A stretch of DNA of 37,940 nucleotides, from positions 1 through 37,940 of the forward strand of contig JAQULD010000002.1 of assembly GCA_028719045.1 (NCBI GenBank). The letters are read 5' to 3'. Shown here piece after piece: positions 30,931 through 37,940 of this stretch. The position numbers were made by a program, and so were the translations under genes. The DNA is from Candidatus Omnitrophota bacterium. GTDB lineage: Bacteria > Omnitrophota > Koll11 > Gygaellales > Profunditerraquicolaceae. Positions within the stretch are counted from its first letter, which is position 1, and each line of letters starts with the position of its first letter. The notes below the pieces were generated by a model. That model saw only the letters and a program-made list of their open reading frames with translations, did not search any database and was not told the DNA's origin.

Positions 30931-32757
30931 TTACTTGTCCTTCTTTCCTTCGTTTCCGGGCCAACCGGCGATACGCTTGTAATATTCTTCTATTTCCGAC
31001 GGCCTTACTTCCGTTTGTTTCGTCCCGTTTTGCCCATCAGGAGCCTCAGCCTTAGGCGCGGAAGCGGCCTCATTGGCCTCTCTAAAACTTGTATCCACGA
31101 GTTCCGCGCATACGCGGGAAATTTCTTCGATAGTGGTGATCCCGGCTAAAACATTGGCTAAACCGTCCTCGCTTAAAAGCCTCATCCCTTTTTCCTGGGC
31201 TTTTTTCCGCAACGCGACCGCAGAAGCCTCCTGGATGATCATTTCCCTTACCTCATCATCTACAACCAGTAATTCGAATATACCGGCCCGGCCGTGGTAA
31301 CCTGTCCCTTTGCAATTATCGCAGCCCCTGCCGTGATAAAAAACGAGGCCTTTCCTGTCTTTTATACCCCACCTCGCCAAAAGAGCCGAAGAGGGTTCAT
31401 AAGGCTCCTTGCAATGGTCGCAGATCTTTCTTACCAGGCGCTGCGCCATTACGCCGATTAAACAGGCGGAGATCAAAAACGGCTCAACTCCCATATTTAC
31501 CAGACGCGTTATCGTAGAAGCGGCGTCGTTGGTGTGCAGGGTGGAAAATACCAGATGGCCTGTCAAGGCCGCCTGGACCGCGATAACCGCGGTTTCCAGG
31601 TCTCTGATTTCCCCGACCATTATCACATCCGGATCCTGCCGCAGGATCGCCCTGAGTCCGTTGGCGAAAGTGATACCCGCCTTGGAATTTACCTGGATCT
31701 GCCGTATGAGGCCAAGACGGTACTCCACGGGATCTTCTATGGTGATAATATGCCTGTCAATGGTGTTTATTTTCATCAGCGAAGAATAAAGGGTGGTGGT
31801 TTTTCCGCTGCCGGTAGGCCCGGTGGAAAGTATTATGCCGTAAGGCTTGGTGATCAAAATTTCGTATTTTTTAAGCTCCTCCACCGTGGCAAAACCGAGT
31901 TTATCGAGGCCGATCATGATTGAGGCGGTATCCAAAAGCCTCATTACCATATTTTCCCCGTAAATAGTCGGAACGGTAGCGACGCGGAAATCCACTATTT
32001 TTTCATCCACCTTCACCTGAAAATGGCCGTCCTGGGGGATTCTGCTTTCCGCTATATCCATCCCGGACAGCACCTTGATACGCGATATGATCGCCGACTC
32101 CCATTCTTTCGGAGGAGAAGGTATCTCATGCAGTATGCCGTCTATCCTGAAACGAATGCGTATCATGTCCTGTTCAGGCTCTATATGAATATCCGAAGCG
32201 CGGTCGCGCACAGCCTGGGCAATCACCAGGTCTACCAGCTTGATTATTGAAGCGCCTTCGTTCGCGGGTTCTTTTGTTTTCGGAGACGCTGTTTTCGAAA
32301 GGCCGTCCATAACATTTCTGGTAACGGGTTTAGCGGAATAAAGTTTGCTCCAGGCTTCTTCTATTTCGATGCGGCTTGAAAGATAGACCTCGATGGGCAT
32401 GCCGGTATGCATTTGGATCTGGTCTATCGCGTAAAGGTCGGAGGGTTCCATCATCGCGACATAGAGCATGTTGTTTTCTATCTTTATCGGAGCGGACTGG
32501 GTCTGGCGGGAAAGGCCTTCAGGCATTATCCTGACAAGGTCTTCCTCATACTTTATATTTTCAAGGCTTGCGTAATTAAAACCGGTCTGCTTAGCGATGG
32601 CTTCGTAAAGCGTACGGTGAGGGACAAGATGCATATCCACCACGACTTTTTCCAAAGGCCGCCGCAGCTTCTTGGTTTCATCCAGCGCCTTGTTCAATTC
32701 TTCCTGGCTTAATAACCCGGAACTCACCAGCAGCCCTTCCAGATCTTTATCGTTCAT
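30931..32757 (-). CDS. pilB: GspE/PilB assembly ATPase with degenerate MshEN domain (machine B)
   Basis: A 608-residue ATPase. Walker A GPTGSGKTTT, Asp box TIEDPVEYRLG, Walker B RQDPDVIMVGEIRD and His box HLVFSTLHTNDA are all intact. The zinc module is CDHC with CDNC. The N-terminal MshEN domain is present but its first c-di-GMP loop is DLEGLLVSSGLL instead of KLGxxL, and the second is also altered (PLEKVVVDMHLV), so direct c-di-GMP binding is doubtful. A 60-residue Glu/Lys-rich tail follows the usual end. The ATG overlaps the TPR gene stop by one base (TGATG). It extends machine B pili or pseudopili. Confidence 0.92.
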   Translation of the reverse strand: MNDKDLEGLLVSSGLLSQEELNKALDETKKLRRPLEKVVVDMHLVPHRTLYEAIAKQTGFNYASLENIKYEEDLVRIMPEGLSRQTQSAPIKIENNMLYVAMMEPSDLYAIDQIQMHTGMPIEVYLSSRIEIEEAWSKLYSAKPVTRNVMDGLSKTASPKTKEPANEGASIIKLVDLVIAQAVRDRASDIHIEPEQDMIRIRFRIDGILHEIPSPPKEWESAIISRIKVLSGMDIAESRIPQDGHFQVKVDEKIVDFRVATVPTIYGENMVMRLLDTASIMIGLDKLGFATVEELKKYEILITKPYGIILSTGPTGSGKTTTLYSSLMKINTIDRHIITIEDPVEYRLGLIRQIQVNSKAGITFANGLRAILRQDPDVIMVGEIRDLETAVIAVQAALTGHLVFSTLHTNDAASTITRLVNMGVEPFLISACLIGVMAQRLVRKICDHCKEPYEPSSALLARWGIKDRKGLVFYHGRGCDNCKGTGYHGRAGIFELLVVDDEVREMIIQEASAVALRKKAQEKGMRLLSEDGLANVLAGITTIEEISRVCAELVDTSFREANEAASAPKAEAPDGQNGTKQTEVRPSEIEEYYKRIAGWPGNEGKKDK

Positions 32758-33458
32758 CAGTTTTCCAATAATTTAGAAAGCTCCATGATCCAGCTCTGCA
32801 CCCGCCTGGTATCTTCGTTTTCAGGAGCGTATTTAATATATTTCCGGTAATATTCAAGCGCCTGCTTTTTGTCATCAAAATAATTCTCATATAAAGTCCC
32901 CAGATTATAATAGGCGTCTTTGTCTTTGGGGTCCAAAGTGATTATGTATTTCAAAACCTTGATTGCCTTATCAGGTTGATCTACCTTTATATACTCCACC
33001 GCCAGGTTATAATAGAGGCCAGTATTTTTCGGCTCGATCTGGACGGCCATAAGATAATAAGGAATAGCTTCTTTTGATAAGCCTTTTTGCGAAAGCTCCC
33101 AAGCCTGGGAGGAAAAAGTTTTCGCGGCTGGCTGGGCGGTCGCGGGCTGCTTAGTCTGCGGCTCCGGCTGCTGCGGAAGCGGAGAAACCGGCGGAGGCTC
33201 GGGCGCCTTAGGCGCCGCCTCCAGCAATTGCTGAGCCTTTTTCAACGCATCGTCCGCGGATACATAATCCTCTTTTTGTATAAATTTTTCCGCCTGCGAA
33301 TAAAGGTCCCTGGCTTGCTCTATTGCGTCCTGTCTTTTGAGGCCTATATCCTGGCGGATAACAGGCGCCAGAGGCATCTCGGCTTTTAGCGCCGGGATCA
33401 CCCAGAAAAACACAGACGCAAACACCGGGACCAAACAAAATTTTATTTTATTTACCAT
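32757..33458 (-). CDS. Exported TPR protein (machine B)
   Basis: A 233-residue protein. The signal peptide is about residues 1-27 (LVPVFASVFFWVIPALKA). A helical part at 40-75 (DLYSQAEKFIQKEDYVSADD) and a Pro/Gln/Ala linker (90-115) follow, then three TPRs (115-225) such as TGLYYNLAVEYIKVDQPDKA and DAYYNLGTLYENYFDDKKQA. It is periplasmic or outer-membrane associated. It recalls PilF/Tgl-type TPR pilotins that help secretin assembly, but it lacks a lipobox. It overlaps the coiled-coil gene by 11 bp and precedes pilB. Assignment as a secretin helper is inference from location. Confidence 0.75.
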   Translation of the reverse strand: MVNKIKFCLVPVFASVFFWVIPALKAEMPLAPVIRQDIGLKRQDAIEQARDLYSQAEKFIQKEDYVSADDALKKAQQLLEAAPKAPEPPPVSPLPQQPEPQTKQPATAQPAAKTFSSQAWELSQKGLSKEAIPYYLMAVQIEPKNTGLYYNLAVEYIKVDQPDKAIKVLKYIITLDPKDKDAYYNLGTLYENYFDDKKQALEYYRKYIKYAPENEDTRRVQSWIMELSKLLEN

Positions 33459-34797
33459 TTTTTTGCATTTCCTGCTGGCCGGGGATCAGTTCCACGTCAA
33501 CTTTTTTCCCGGGCCCGGTTTGAGCATCGGTTCCCGCGATATCTTTAACCGCGTCAGGGTTTACTTCGACCATATTGCCTATTTTACGGAATTTATTCTG
33601 CAGTTCGCTTAACCTCATTTTCGCCTGGTCAAGCTCATCCCTTATTTTTTCTCTTTCCAATTGGACGCTTACAAACTGTTCTCTTAAAAGCGCGGAATCT
33701 TTTTTTATCTCTTTATATTTTGACTGGACCTCCATAAGCCTGGTATCGGCTTCGGCCAGTTTTTCTTTAAAATACGCTATCTCCTCCTTGCCCTTGGAAA
33801 CAAGCGCCTCGTTCTGTTTTGCGGAAAGCTGGACCTTCTCGTGCTCGTCCTTTAAGTCCGAATAATCTTTGTTCAATTGGTCCAGGTGTTGTTTTAAAGC
33901 GCCGATCTCGCTTACCAATTCCTGGTTTTTCCTGTTTAACAGCGCGATGTTCGCCTTATATTCCTCTTTTTCTTTAAGGAACTGCTCTTTTGCCTGGCTA
34001 AACCCGGCCTGTTCCGCCTTGGAATCGCTAAGTTCTTTCAGCGATTTCTCAAGCTTTGATTGCAGGAAAAAACTCGATTTTTTAAGGCCAAGCAGGCTCT
34101 TTTCCAATTCCATGACCTTTTGCTCAAGAGACACTTTTCCTTTACTGGCCGACATCAGCTGTTCAAGGACAGCGTCAAGATTTTTGCTGAGGGACATGCT
34201 TTTTGCCTGGGCGTCATCCACCTGCTGCCTTAAGGCGGACAACTCGTTCTCTTTCTTATTCAGAAGTTCGGTCAGCTCCTGGGCCTGTTTTTTCGAAGAA
34301 TTATTTTCATTGAATAAATCCGGCATCCTGCGGTCGATGGCATCCAGGTCTTTGACCAGGGCGTCCAGCTGCGCGATAACCTGATTTTGCCTTTCAGGGC
34401 TAAGCTCCATAGAAGACAAAGCATTCTCCAGCAGAGAAAGTTTTTGCCTCAAGGGCTGCGTGAACTCTAGCTTTCCCTTTGTTTCAGCCAATTCTTTAAG
34501 CAACGCGTCTTTTTGAACGCTGACGTCTTTTAGCTGCTGCTGCAAATCGATCGCTTTCTCTTTAGCCTCCAGGGCCTTCTGTTTTTCTTCATCGAAAGCC
34601 TTGTTGAGGCTGCCGTAATTATTGACCACATCCTTTAATTGCCGCATTTCCGACTCTATTTTAGAAAATGTCTTATCTTGCGGGGCTAAAGGAACAACCG
34701 CCACAGCTGTTTTTTTAGCGGGCTTTAAATAAAGAGAGCCGATAAAAAAGACGCCCACGGTAACCACAATCAGGGCTAAAAATTTCTTGTCGGTCAT
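33448..34797 (-). CDS. Membrane-anchored long coiled-coil protein (machine B)
   Basis: A 449-residue protein. One N-terminal membrane helix (FLALIVVTVGVFFIGSLYL, about 5-24) is followed by near-continuous coiled coil to about residue 410 (heptads such as LNKKENELSALRQQVDDAQ) and a short disordered tail. The orientation is probably periplasmic. The ATG overlaps the secretin stop (ATGA), so the products are made together. No known family is recognised. Machine A has an exported coiled-coil protein of different sequence in the same position, which suggests a shared structural role between outer-membrane channel and inner-membrane motor. Confidence 0.75.
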   Translation of the reverse strand: MTDKKFLALIVVTVGVFFIGSLYLKPAKKTAVAVVPLAPQDKTFSKIESEMRQLKDVVNNYGSLNKAFDEEKQKALEAKEKAIDLQQQLKDVSVQKDALLKELAETKGKLEFTQPLRQKLSLLENALSSMELSPERQNQVIAQLDALVKDLDAIDRRMPDLFNENNSSKKQAQELTELLNKKENELSALRQQVDDAQAKSMSLSKNLDAVLEQLMSASKGKVSLEQKVMELEKSLLGLKKSSFFLQSKLEKSLKELSDSKAEQAGFSQAKEQFLKEKEEYKANIALLNRKNQELVSEIGALKQHLDQLNKDYSDLKDEHEKVQLSAKQNEALVSKGKEEIAYFKEKLAEADTRLMEVQSKYKEIKKDSALLREQFVSVQLEREKIRDELDQAKMRLSELQNKFRKIGNMVEVNPDAVKDIAGTDAQTGPGKKVDVELIPGQQEMQKNGK

Positions 34798-36221
34798 TTG
34801 ACCTCTCTCATATTCAATTTATATGGCCTTTTCTCGTGGGTAATAATGCTCGGGTCATTAGCGATCAACGGTTTATCCGTATCCTTAAGTATGCGCGCGG
34901 TCACAAAGATCAGCAGGTCCGTCTTTTCCGTGGGGTTTTGGTCGTCACCCACTTCTTTCCTGGTAAACAAAAACCCGAGGAGCGGAATATCCCCCAATAC
35001 AGGGACCTTTTTTATTTTGGTAACGGATTCTTCCTTTACCAGCCCGCCTATAACTACCGTCTGGCCGTCTTTTATCTGCACCTCGGTCTGGGCGGAACGC
35101 GATGAGGTAATCGGGCCTTCCTGCACGCCGTCCCTCGTAGAAGCATATCCAACGAGGCTGCTCACCTCCGGCTTAAGTTTCAATTTTATATGCCCGTCCG
35201 GGCTTACCTGGGGAATAACGCTTAAATTTACGCCTACATTGTAAGGGGTCCAACCGGTAATTTCCAATTTTCCGGTATTTTCGTTCATTTGGTATGTGGG
35301 CAGGGAAAGGACCTTGCCGACATTTATCGCCGCGGACTGATTGTTCAGTGTCACGATCCTGGGGTTTGCCACCAATTTCGTATTGGTGCGCGTTTTCAAG
35401 AAATCAAAAACAGCCTGTAAGGAGGTAAAATCCAGGGTGCCGAAAGTAAAATTGCTGGCTACGGCGTAAGGAAACCCTTTGGCGTTGGCAAAATTGGTAT
35501 CCGCCGGGGCTGAAGAGGGGGAAAATGACCCGGGGGTAGTATTACCTTTTGAAGAAAAAGGAAAAGTTATCGGGCTGGCGCCGCCGCTGGCCTTAATGGT
35601 CGTAGTCCAGTCAATGCCTAATTTATCATTTTCTCCCAGGGAGGTTTCGATCATTTTCGCTTCAATCAATACCTGCGGGGTAATTTCATCCAAGAGGGGG
35701 ATCATCGCTTCGATCTTGCTGATAACGGCGGGTGAATCGGTGATTATAATTGAATTCGAGCGGCTGTCCGCTTCTATGGATCCGCCGGAATTCAACGATT
35801 TTCCAAGGGTCTCTTTAAGTTTTAACGCGTCGGCGTTGTTCAATTTGAAAAGCTTGGTCTGTTTTCCCTGGCGTTCCGCTTCTTCGTGCGTGGTAACTTT
35901 GTAAACGTCGTCTTTCTTGGTATAGGCGAAACCGTTGACGGTGATAATCGAATCCAGCGCCTGTTCCACGCTGACATTATTAAGCTGCACGGTAACCAGG
36001 CCTTTGACGGTCTCGGAAAATACGATATTAAGGTTATATTGCTTCGCCAGCTGCCTGAGGACATCTTTGATATCCACTTCGCGGAATTCCAAAGATTCGA
36101 TTATCTGCGATTCTTTCACCTGTGCCTGCGGCTGGTTTTCCTGTCCGCAAAGGGGTGAAAAAGAAAAAACCACAACGGCGGAAAAAATTAAAAAACAAAA
36201 AATCTTAAAACGCCTTACCAT
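34794..36221 (-). CDS. pilQ: Full-length secretin PilQ/GspD (machine B)
   Basis: A 475-residue outer-membrane secretin. The signal peptide ends near residue 26 (SPLCGQ). The STN/N0 domain spans 42-112 (FREVDIKDVLRQLAKQYNLN, GFAYTKKDDVYKV), N1 spans about 118-180 (SNSIIITDSPAVISKIEAMI), and the pore domain about 185-440, with VLIEAKMIETSLGENDKLGI, VVIGGLVKEE and VPVLGDIPLLGFLF. There is no AMIN domain. All parts are on one chain, unlike the split arrangement in machine A. It lies between the PilP-like and coiled-coil genes, as expected in a pilMNOPQ order. Confidence 0.93.
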   Translation of the reverse strand: MVRRFKIFCFLIFSAVVVFSFSPLCGQENQPQAQVKESQIIESLEFREVDIKDVLRQLAKQYNLNIVFSETVKGLVTVQLNNVSVEQALDSIITVNGFAYTKKDDVYKVTTHEEAERQGKQTKLFKLNNADALKLKETLGKSLNSGGSIEADSRSNSIIITDSPAVISKIEAMIPLLDEITPQVLIEAKMIETSLGENDKLGIDWTTTIKASGGASPITFPFSSKGNTTPGSFSPSSAPADTNFANAKGFPYAVASNFTFGTLDFTSLQAVFDFLKTRTNTKLVANPRIVTLNNQSAAINVGKVLSLPTYQMNENTGKLEITGWTPYNVGVNLSVIPQVSPDGHIKLKLKPEVSSLVGYASTRDGVQEGPITSSRSAQTEVQIKDGQTVVIGGLVKEESVTKIKKVPVLGDIPLLGFLFTRKEVGDDQNPTEKTDLLIFVTARILKDTDKPLIANDPSIITHEKRPYKLNMREVK

Positions 36222-36260
36222 CTTTGCGCCTCTCTTACCGGGTTATTCATAATCCCGGTT

Positions 36261-36719
36261 TTATTCATCAGGAAAGGTCAAATAAAAATTCTGGCCGCCT
36301 TTTTTCAAAAGCACCTTTTCCTTTTCAATATCCATTACTTCGTATTCCCCTATTTTATCACCTTTTTTTACAATTTCATCGTTTATAAACGCCATTCCCA
36401 ATTTATTCCTGCCGAAGGAAATGCCTTTAAGCTTCAATTCCCCCGCCCCTTGTTCCTTTTCCGTCTGAGCGGGCGAGAAAGGGTCCCTCCCCCAGTTAAG
36501 TTTTAGCCGTTCCGCCTGCAGCTCGGTTTTATTTTTTTCACCCTCGGTTTGCGCTGCGGCAGGCGCGGCAGCCTTGGCCGGCGCAGATAAAGAAGGCTGG
36601 GAAACGGCAGGCTTCTGGTTCGGCTTTTTTTTAATACTGCTAAGGCTTCTTATCCAAACCACCGCTAAAACCAATACCAGCACACCTGTTATTATAAGTT
36701 GTTTGCGCTGTTTATCCAT
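36261..36719 (-). CDS. PilP/GspC-like protein with membrane anchor (machine B)
   Basis: A 152-residue protein with an N-terminal membrane helix (LIITGVLVLVLAVVWI), a Pro/Ala/Lys linker, then LNWGRDPFSP and a small beta domain (LKLKGISFGRNKLGMAFIND, KKGDKIGEYEVMDIEKEKVL). The RDPF motif followed by this fold is the PilP/GspC homology region that meets the secretin N0 domain. It has no lipobox, so it is more GspC-like in anchoring than the lipoprotein of machine A. It lies between the pilO and secretin genes with gaps of 16 and 39 bp. Confidence 0.82.
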   Translation of the reverse strand: MDKQRKQLIITGVLVLVLAVVWIRSLSSIKKKPNQKPAVSQPSLSAPAKAAAPAAAQTEGEKNKTELQAERLKLNWGRDPFSPAQTEKEQGAGELKLKGISFGRNKLGMAFINDEIVKKGDKIGEYEVMDIEKEKVLLKKGGQNFYLTFPDE

Positions 36720-36735
36720 TATTTACTTTTCTAGT

Positions 36736-37353
36736 TTAAAGCTCATAGACCATGTAAGTGCTCAAGAGCAAATTAGCGGTAAGCGCCCCCTGCTTATCAT
36801 CGGCGGTTTGCTGCGCGCTCTTTGTAAAGCCGGCGGCCGCTTCTTTTTCTTCCCGCTTTTTCACCTCAATAGACTCTATAGTAAATGCCACCGGCAATTT
36901 CACCAGGTCTTCCAGATATTCCCCGAGCGCGCGGTAAGAACAATTAACCACTATTTCAATGTAAACCTTGCTTACCCCGGAAGGCAGATTTTCATTCCCG
37001 GTTTTCAAATCTTCTTTCGGCTTTATGGAAACGATGTTGATTTTATGTTCTCCGAGCGACCTGCCCAATAGATTAACCAGGCGGGGGACTTGTTTTTTGT
37101 TTATCTCCATATCCTTAAATTCATCGGCTTTTTTCTCAATTTCTTCGATTGCCTTTTGGGGATTCGGAGTGCCGCGTATCAAAGATTCCGCTTCCTTAAG
37201 CCTTGTCTGTTCCTGGCTGAATTGGACCTTGAGCATATTTGTGGCTTTAAACAGCGTCCGGCCCCAGAAAAAATACAGGAGGCCAAGGCTTAAGCCGAAT
37301 ACGCCTATGAATATCCCCAGTTCGGTTAACTTGCTTACCTTTTTTATCATCAC
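36736..37353 (-). CDS. pilO: PilO inner-membrane alignment protein (machine B)
   Basis: A 205-residue PilO-like protein: one membrane helix (GIFIGVFGLSLGLLYFFW), a coiled coil (45-80) and a ferredoxin-like domain with VYIEIVVNCSYRALGEYLED followed by LPVAFTIESIEV, the classic PilO segment in which a small group of residues reports pilus assembly. The start is GTG at 37353 or the next codon ATG; an AGGAGG lies about 13-16 nt upstream. It follows pilN by 20 bp. The paralogue in machine A is at 9403-9960. Confidence 0.88.
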   Translation of the reverse strand: MMIKKVSKLTELGIFIGVFGLSLGLLYFFWGRTLFKATNMLKVQFSQEQTRLKEAESLIRGTPNPQKAIEEIEKKADEFKDMEINKKQVPRLVNLLGRSLGEHKINIVSIKPKEDLKTGNENLPSGVSKVYIEIVVNCSYRALGEYLEDLVKLPVAFTIESIEVKKREEKEAAAGFTKSAQQTADDKQGALTANLLLSTYMVYEL

Positions 37354-37373
37354 CCTTTAATATTTCCTCCTGG

Positions 37374-37940
37374 TCAATATACCAGTTTGCAAACTATCTC
37401 AAAATTGGCCGCCGGGACAGCCGAATACATGTCTTTGGTGCTGGAGACCATCTCGACGCTGGAAAAAAACGGGGATTCATCCAGGCTCATCACATATTGG
37501 GAAAGCGCAACATCTATATTCGTGTATTTTGCCGTGATCCTTCCGAAGATGTGGATCTCTTTTTGTTCTTTATTCGAAACCGCGGTGATTTTTTTAATGA
37601 TCACTTCCTGCGGGGTGACATTGCTTAACTCTTTAAACACCCCGGACCATAAAGGCTGCCTGCCTTTGGCTTTGTCGAGGAGCTGCTTCCTCTCCTCGAG
37701 CCTCGTTTTCATGCCGAGATAGTCCTTGACCTTGTCCGCCGTAGGCTTAAGCTGGTTAACCTGCTCGCGCACATTCTTGATCAGCCTTTGATAATTAAGG
37801 TTATTGGCAAAGCTGAACAGGTACCAGGCAACGAATGAACAAAAGATCATGGGGAAAGCTATTTTAAGAAGGCCGGAGACAATAACTGTTTTCTGTTCCA
37901 GCTTTTCTTTTACCGGCAGGAGGATTACCCGCCCGGCCTC
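37374..37940 (-). CDS. pilN: PilN inner-membrane protein, 5' end beyond window (machine B)
   Basis: The reading frame stays open to the right edge (37940), upstream of the first in-window ATG at 37850. The added residues read EAGRVILLPVKEKLEQK, like the INLLP cytoplasmic peptide of PilN that binds PilM. A membrane helix follows (about IFCSFVAWYLFSFANNL), then a coiled coil and a periplasmic domain with TPQEVIIKKITAV and KEIHIFGRITAKYT. The true start is outside the window, and a PilM-PilN fusion as in machine A cannot be excluded. It is the first visible gene of operon B. Confidence 0.85.
   Translation of the reverse strand, partial: EAGRVILLPVKEKLEQKTVIVSGLLKIAFPMIFCSFVAWYLFSFANNLNYQRLIKNVREQVNQLKPTADKVKDYLGMKTRLEERKQLLDKAKGRQPLWSGVFKELSNVTPQEVIIKKITAVSNKEQKEIHIFGRITAKYTNIDVALSQYVMSLDESPFFSSVEMVSSTKDMYSAVPAANFEIVCKLVY

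Noticed and set aside
30931..32757. PilT retraction ATPase.
   Set aside because: Both ATPases (this and 18069-19739) have the MshEN N-domain and the four-Cys module of assembly ATPases; PilT proteins are about 350 residues and lack both.

Overview
This 38 kb window comes from a diderm (Gram-negative) bacterium. It holds two secretins, lipoprotein and Sec signals, and two separate type IV pilus (T4P) / type II secretion (T2S) machines. The mix of paralogous GspE/PilB and GspF/PilC proteins, many GspG-like pilins, TPR/GT-C proteins and MshEN/PilZ proteins would suit a poorly characterised lineage such as Omnitrophota. That placement is inference only: no rRNA or marker gene is present. All genes but one (5323-6279) lie on the minus strand, so transcription runs from high to low coordinates. 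No RNA genes, insertion sequences, CRISPR arrays or gene-free stretches over 300 bp were found.

Region by region (left to right). 1-586: chemotaxis-type cheY followed by the start of cheC, with a strong promoter at 604-631. 642-5258: a compact glycoconjugate operon of a polyprenyl-phosphate-sugar-synthase-like GT2, a UDP-GlcNAc 2-epimerase-like enzyme, a GT4, a SAM methyltransferase and a flippase-like membrane protein. 5323-6279 (+): a REC-GGDEF protein degenerate in both domains. 6287-8284: a GT-C (TMTC-like) membrane protein with TPRs, directly downstream of a monocistronic pilin (8358-8702) that has its own promoter, strong RBS and terminator and is the best candidate for a major pilin.

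8821-26656 is machine A, in several transcription units. 26656-18069: MerR-type regulator, PilP-like lipoprotein, HExxH metallopeptidase, N0/N1-only secretin fragment protein, secretin, Lys/Glu-rich repeat coiled-coil protein, GspE/PilB ATPase. 17914-17330: a second GspG-like pilin with its own promoter and a perfect-palindrome terminator. 17230-14949: ABC transporter ATPase and permease plus a TPR protein. 14812-8821: minor pilins H, I, J, K, then GspF, a PilM-PilN fusion, PilO and a GspG-like pilin.

26817-37940 is machine B, one tightly packed operon that runs off the right edge: PilN, PilO, PilP/GspC-like, full secretin, coiled-coil protein, TPR protein, GspE/PilB, GspF/PilC, then a signalling tail of histidine kinase, small 2-TM protein, PilZ protein, REC protein and an MshEN-PilZ fusion. 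The tail suggests that machine B is controlled by c-di-GMP and phosphorelay. No PilT retraction ATPase and no prepilin peptidase is present in the window.

The most unusual points are: the secretin of machine A split over two genes with a duplicated N1 domain; the MshEN-PilZ fusion lacking an ATPase; a LolA-like/gluzincin protein inside a secretion operon; a coiled-coil protein between secretin and ATPase in both machines; a GT-C/TPR enzyme in the position a pilin glycosyltransferase occupies in other bacteria; and three 10-bp-phased repeats at the promoter of a MerR-type gene.
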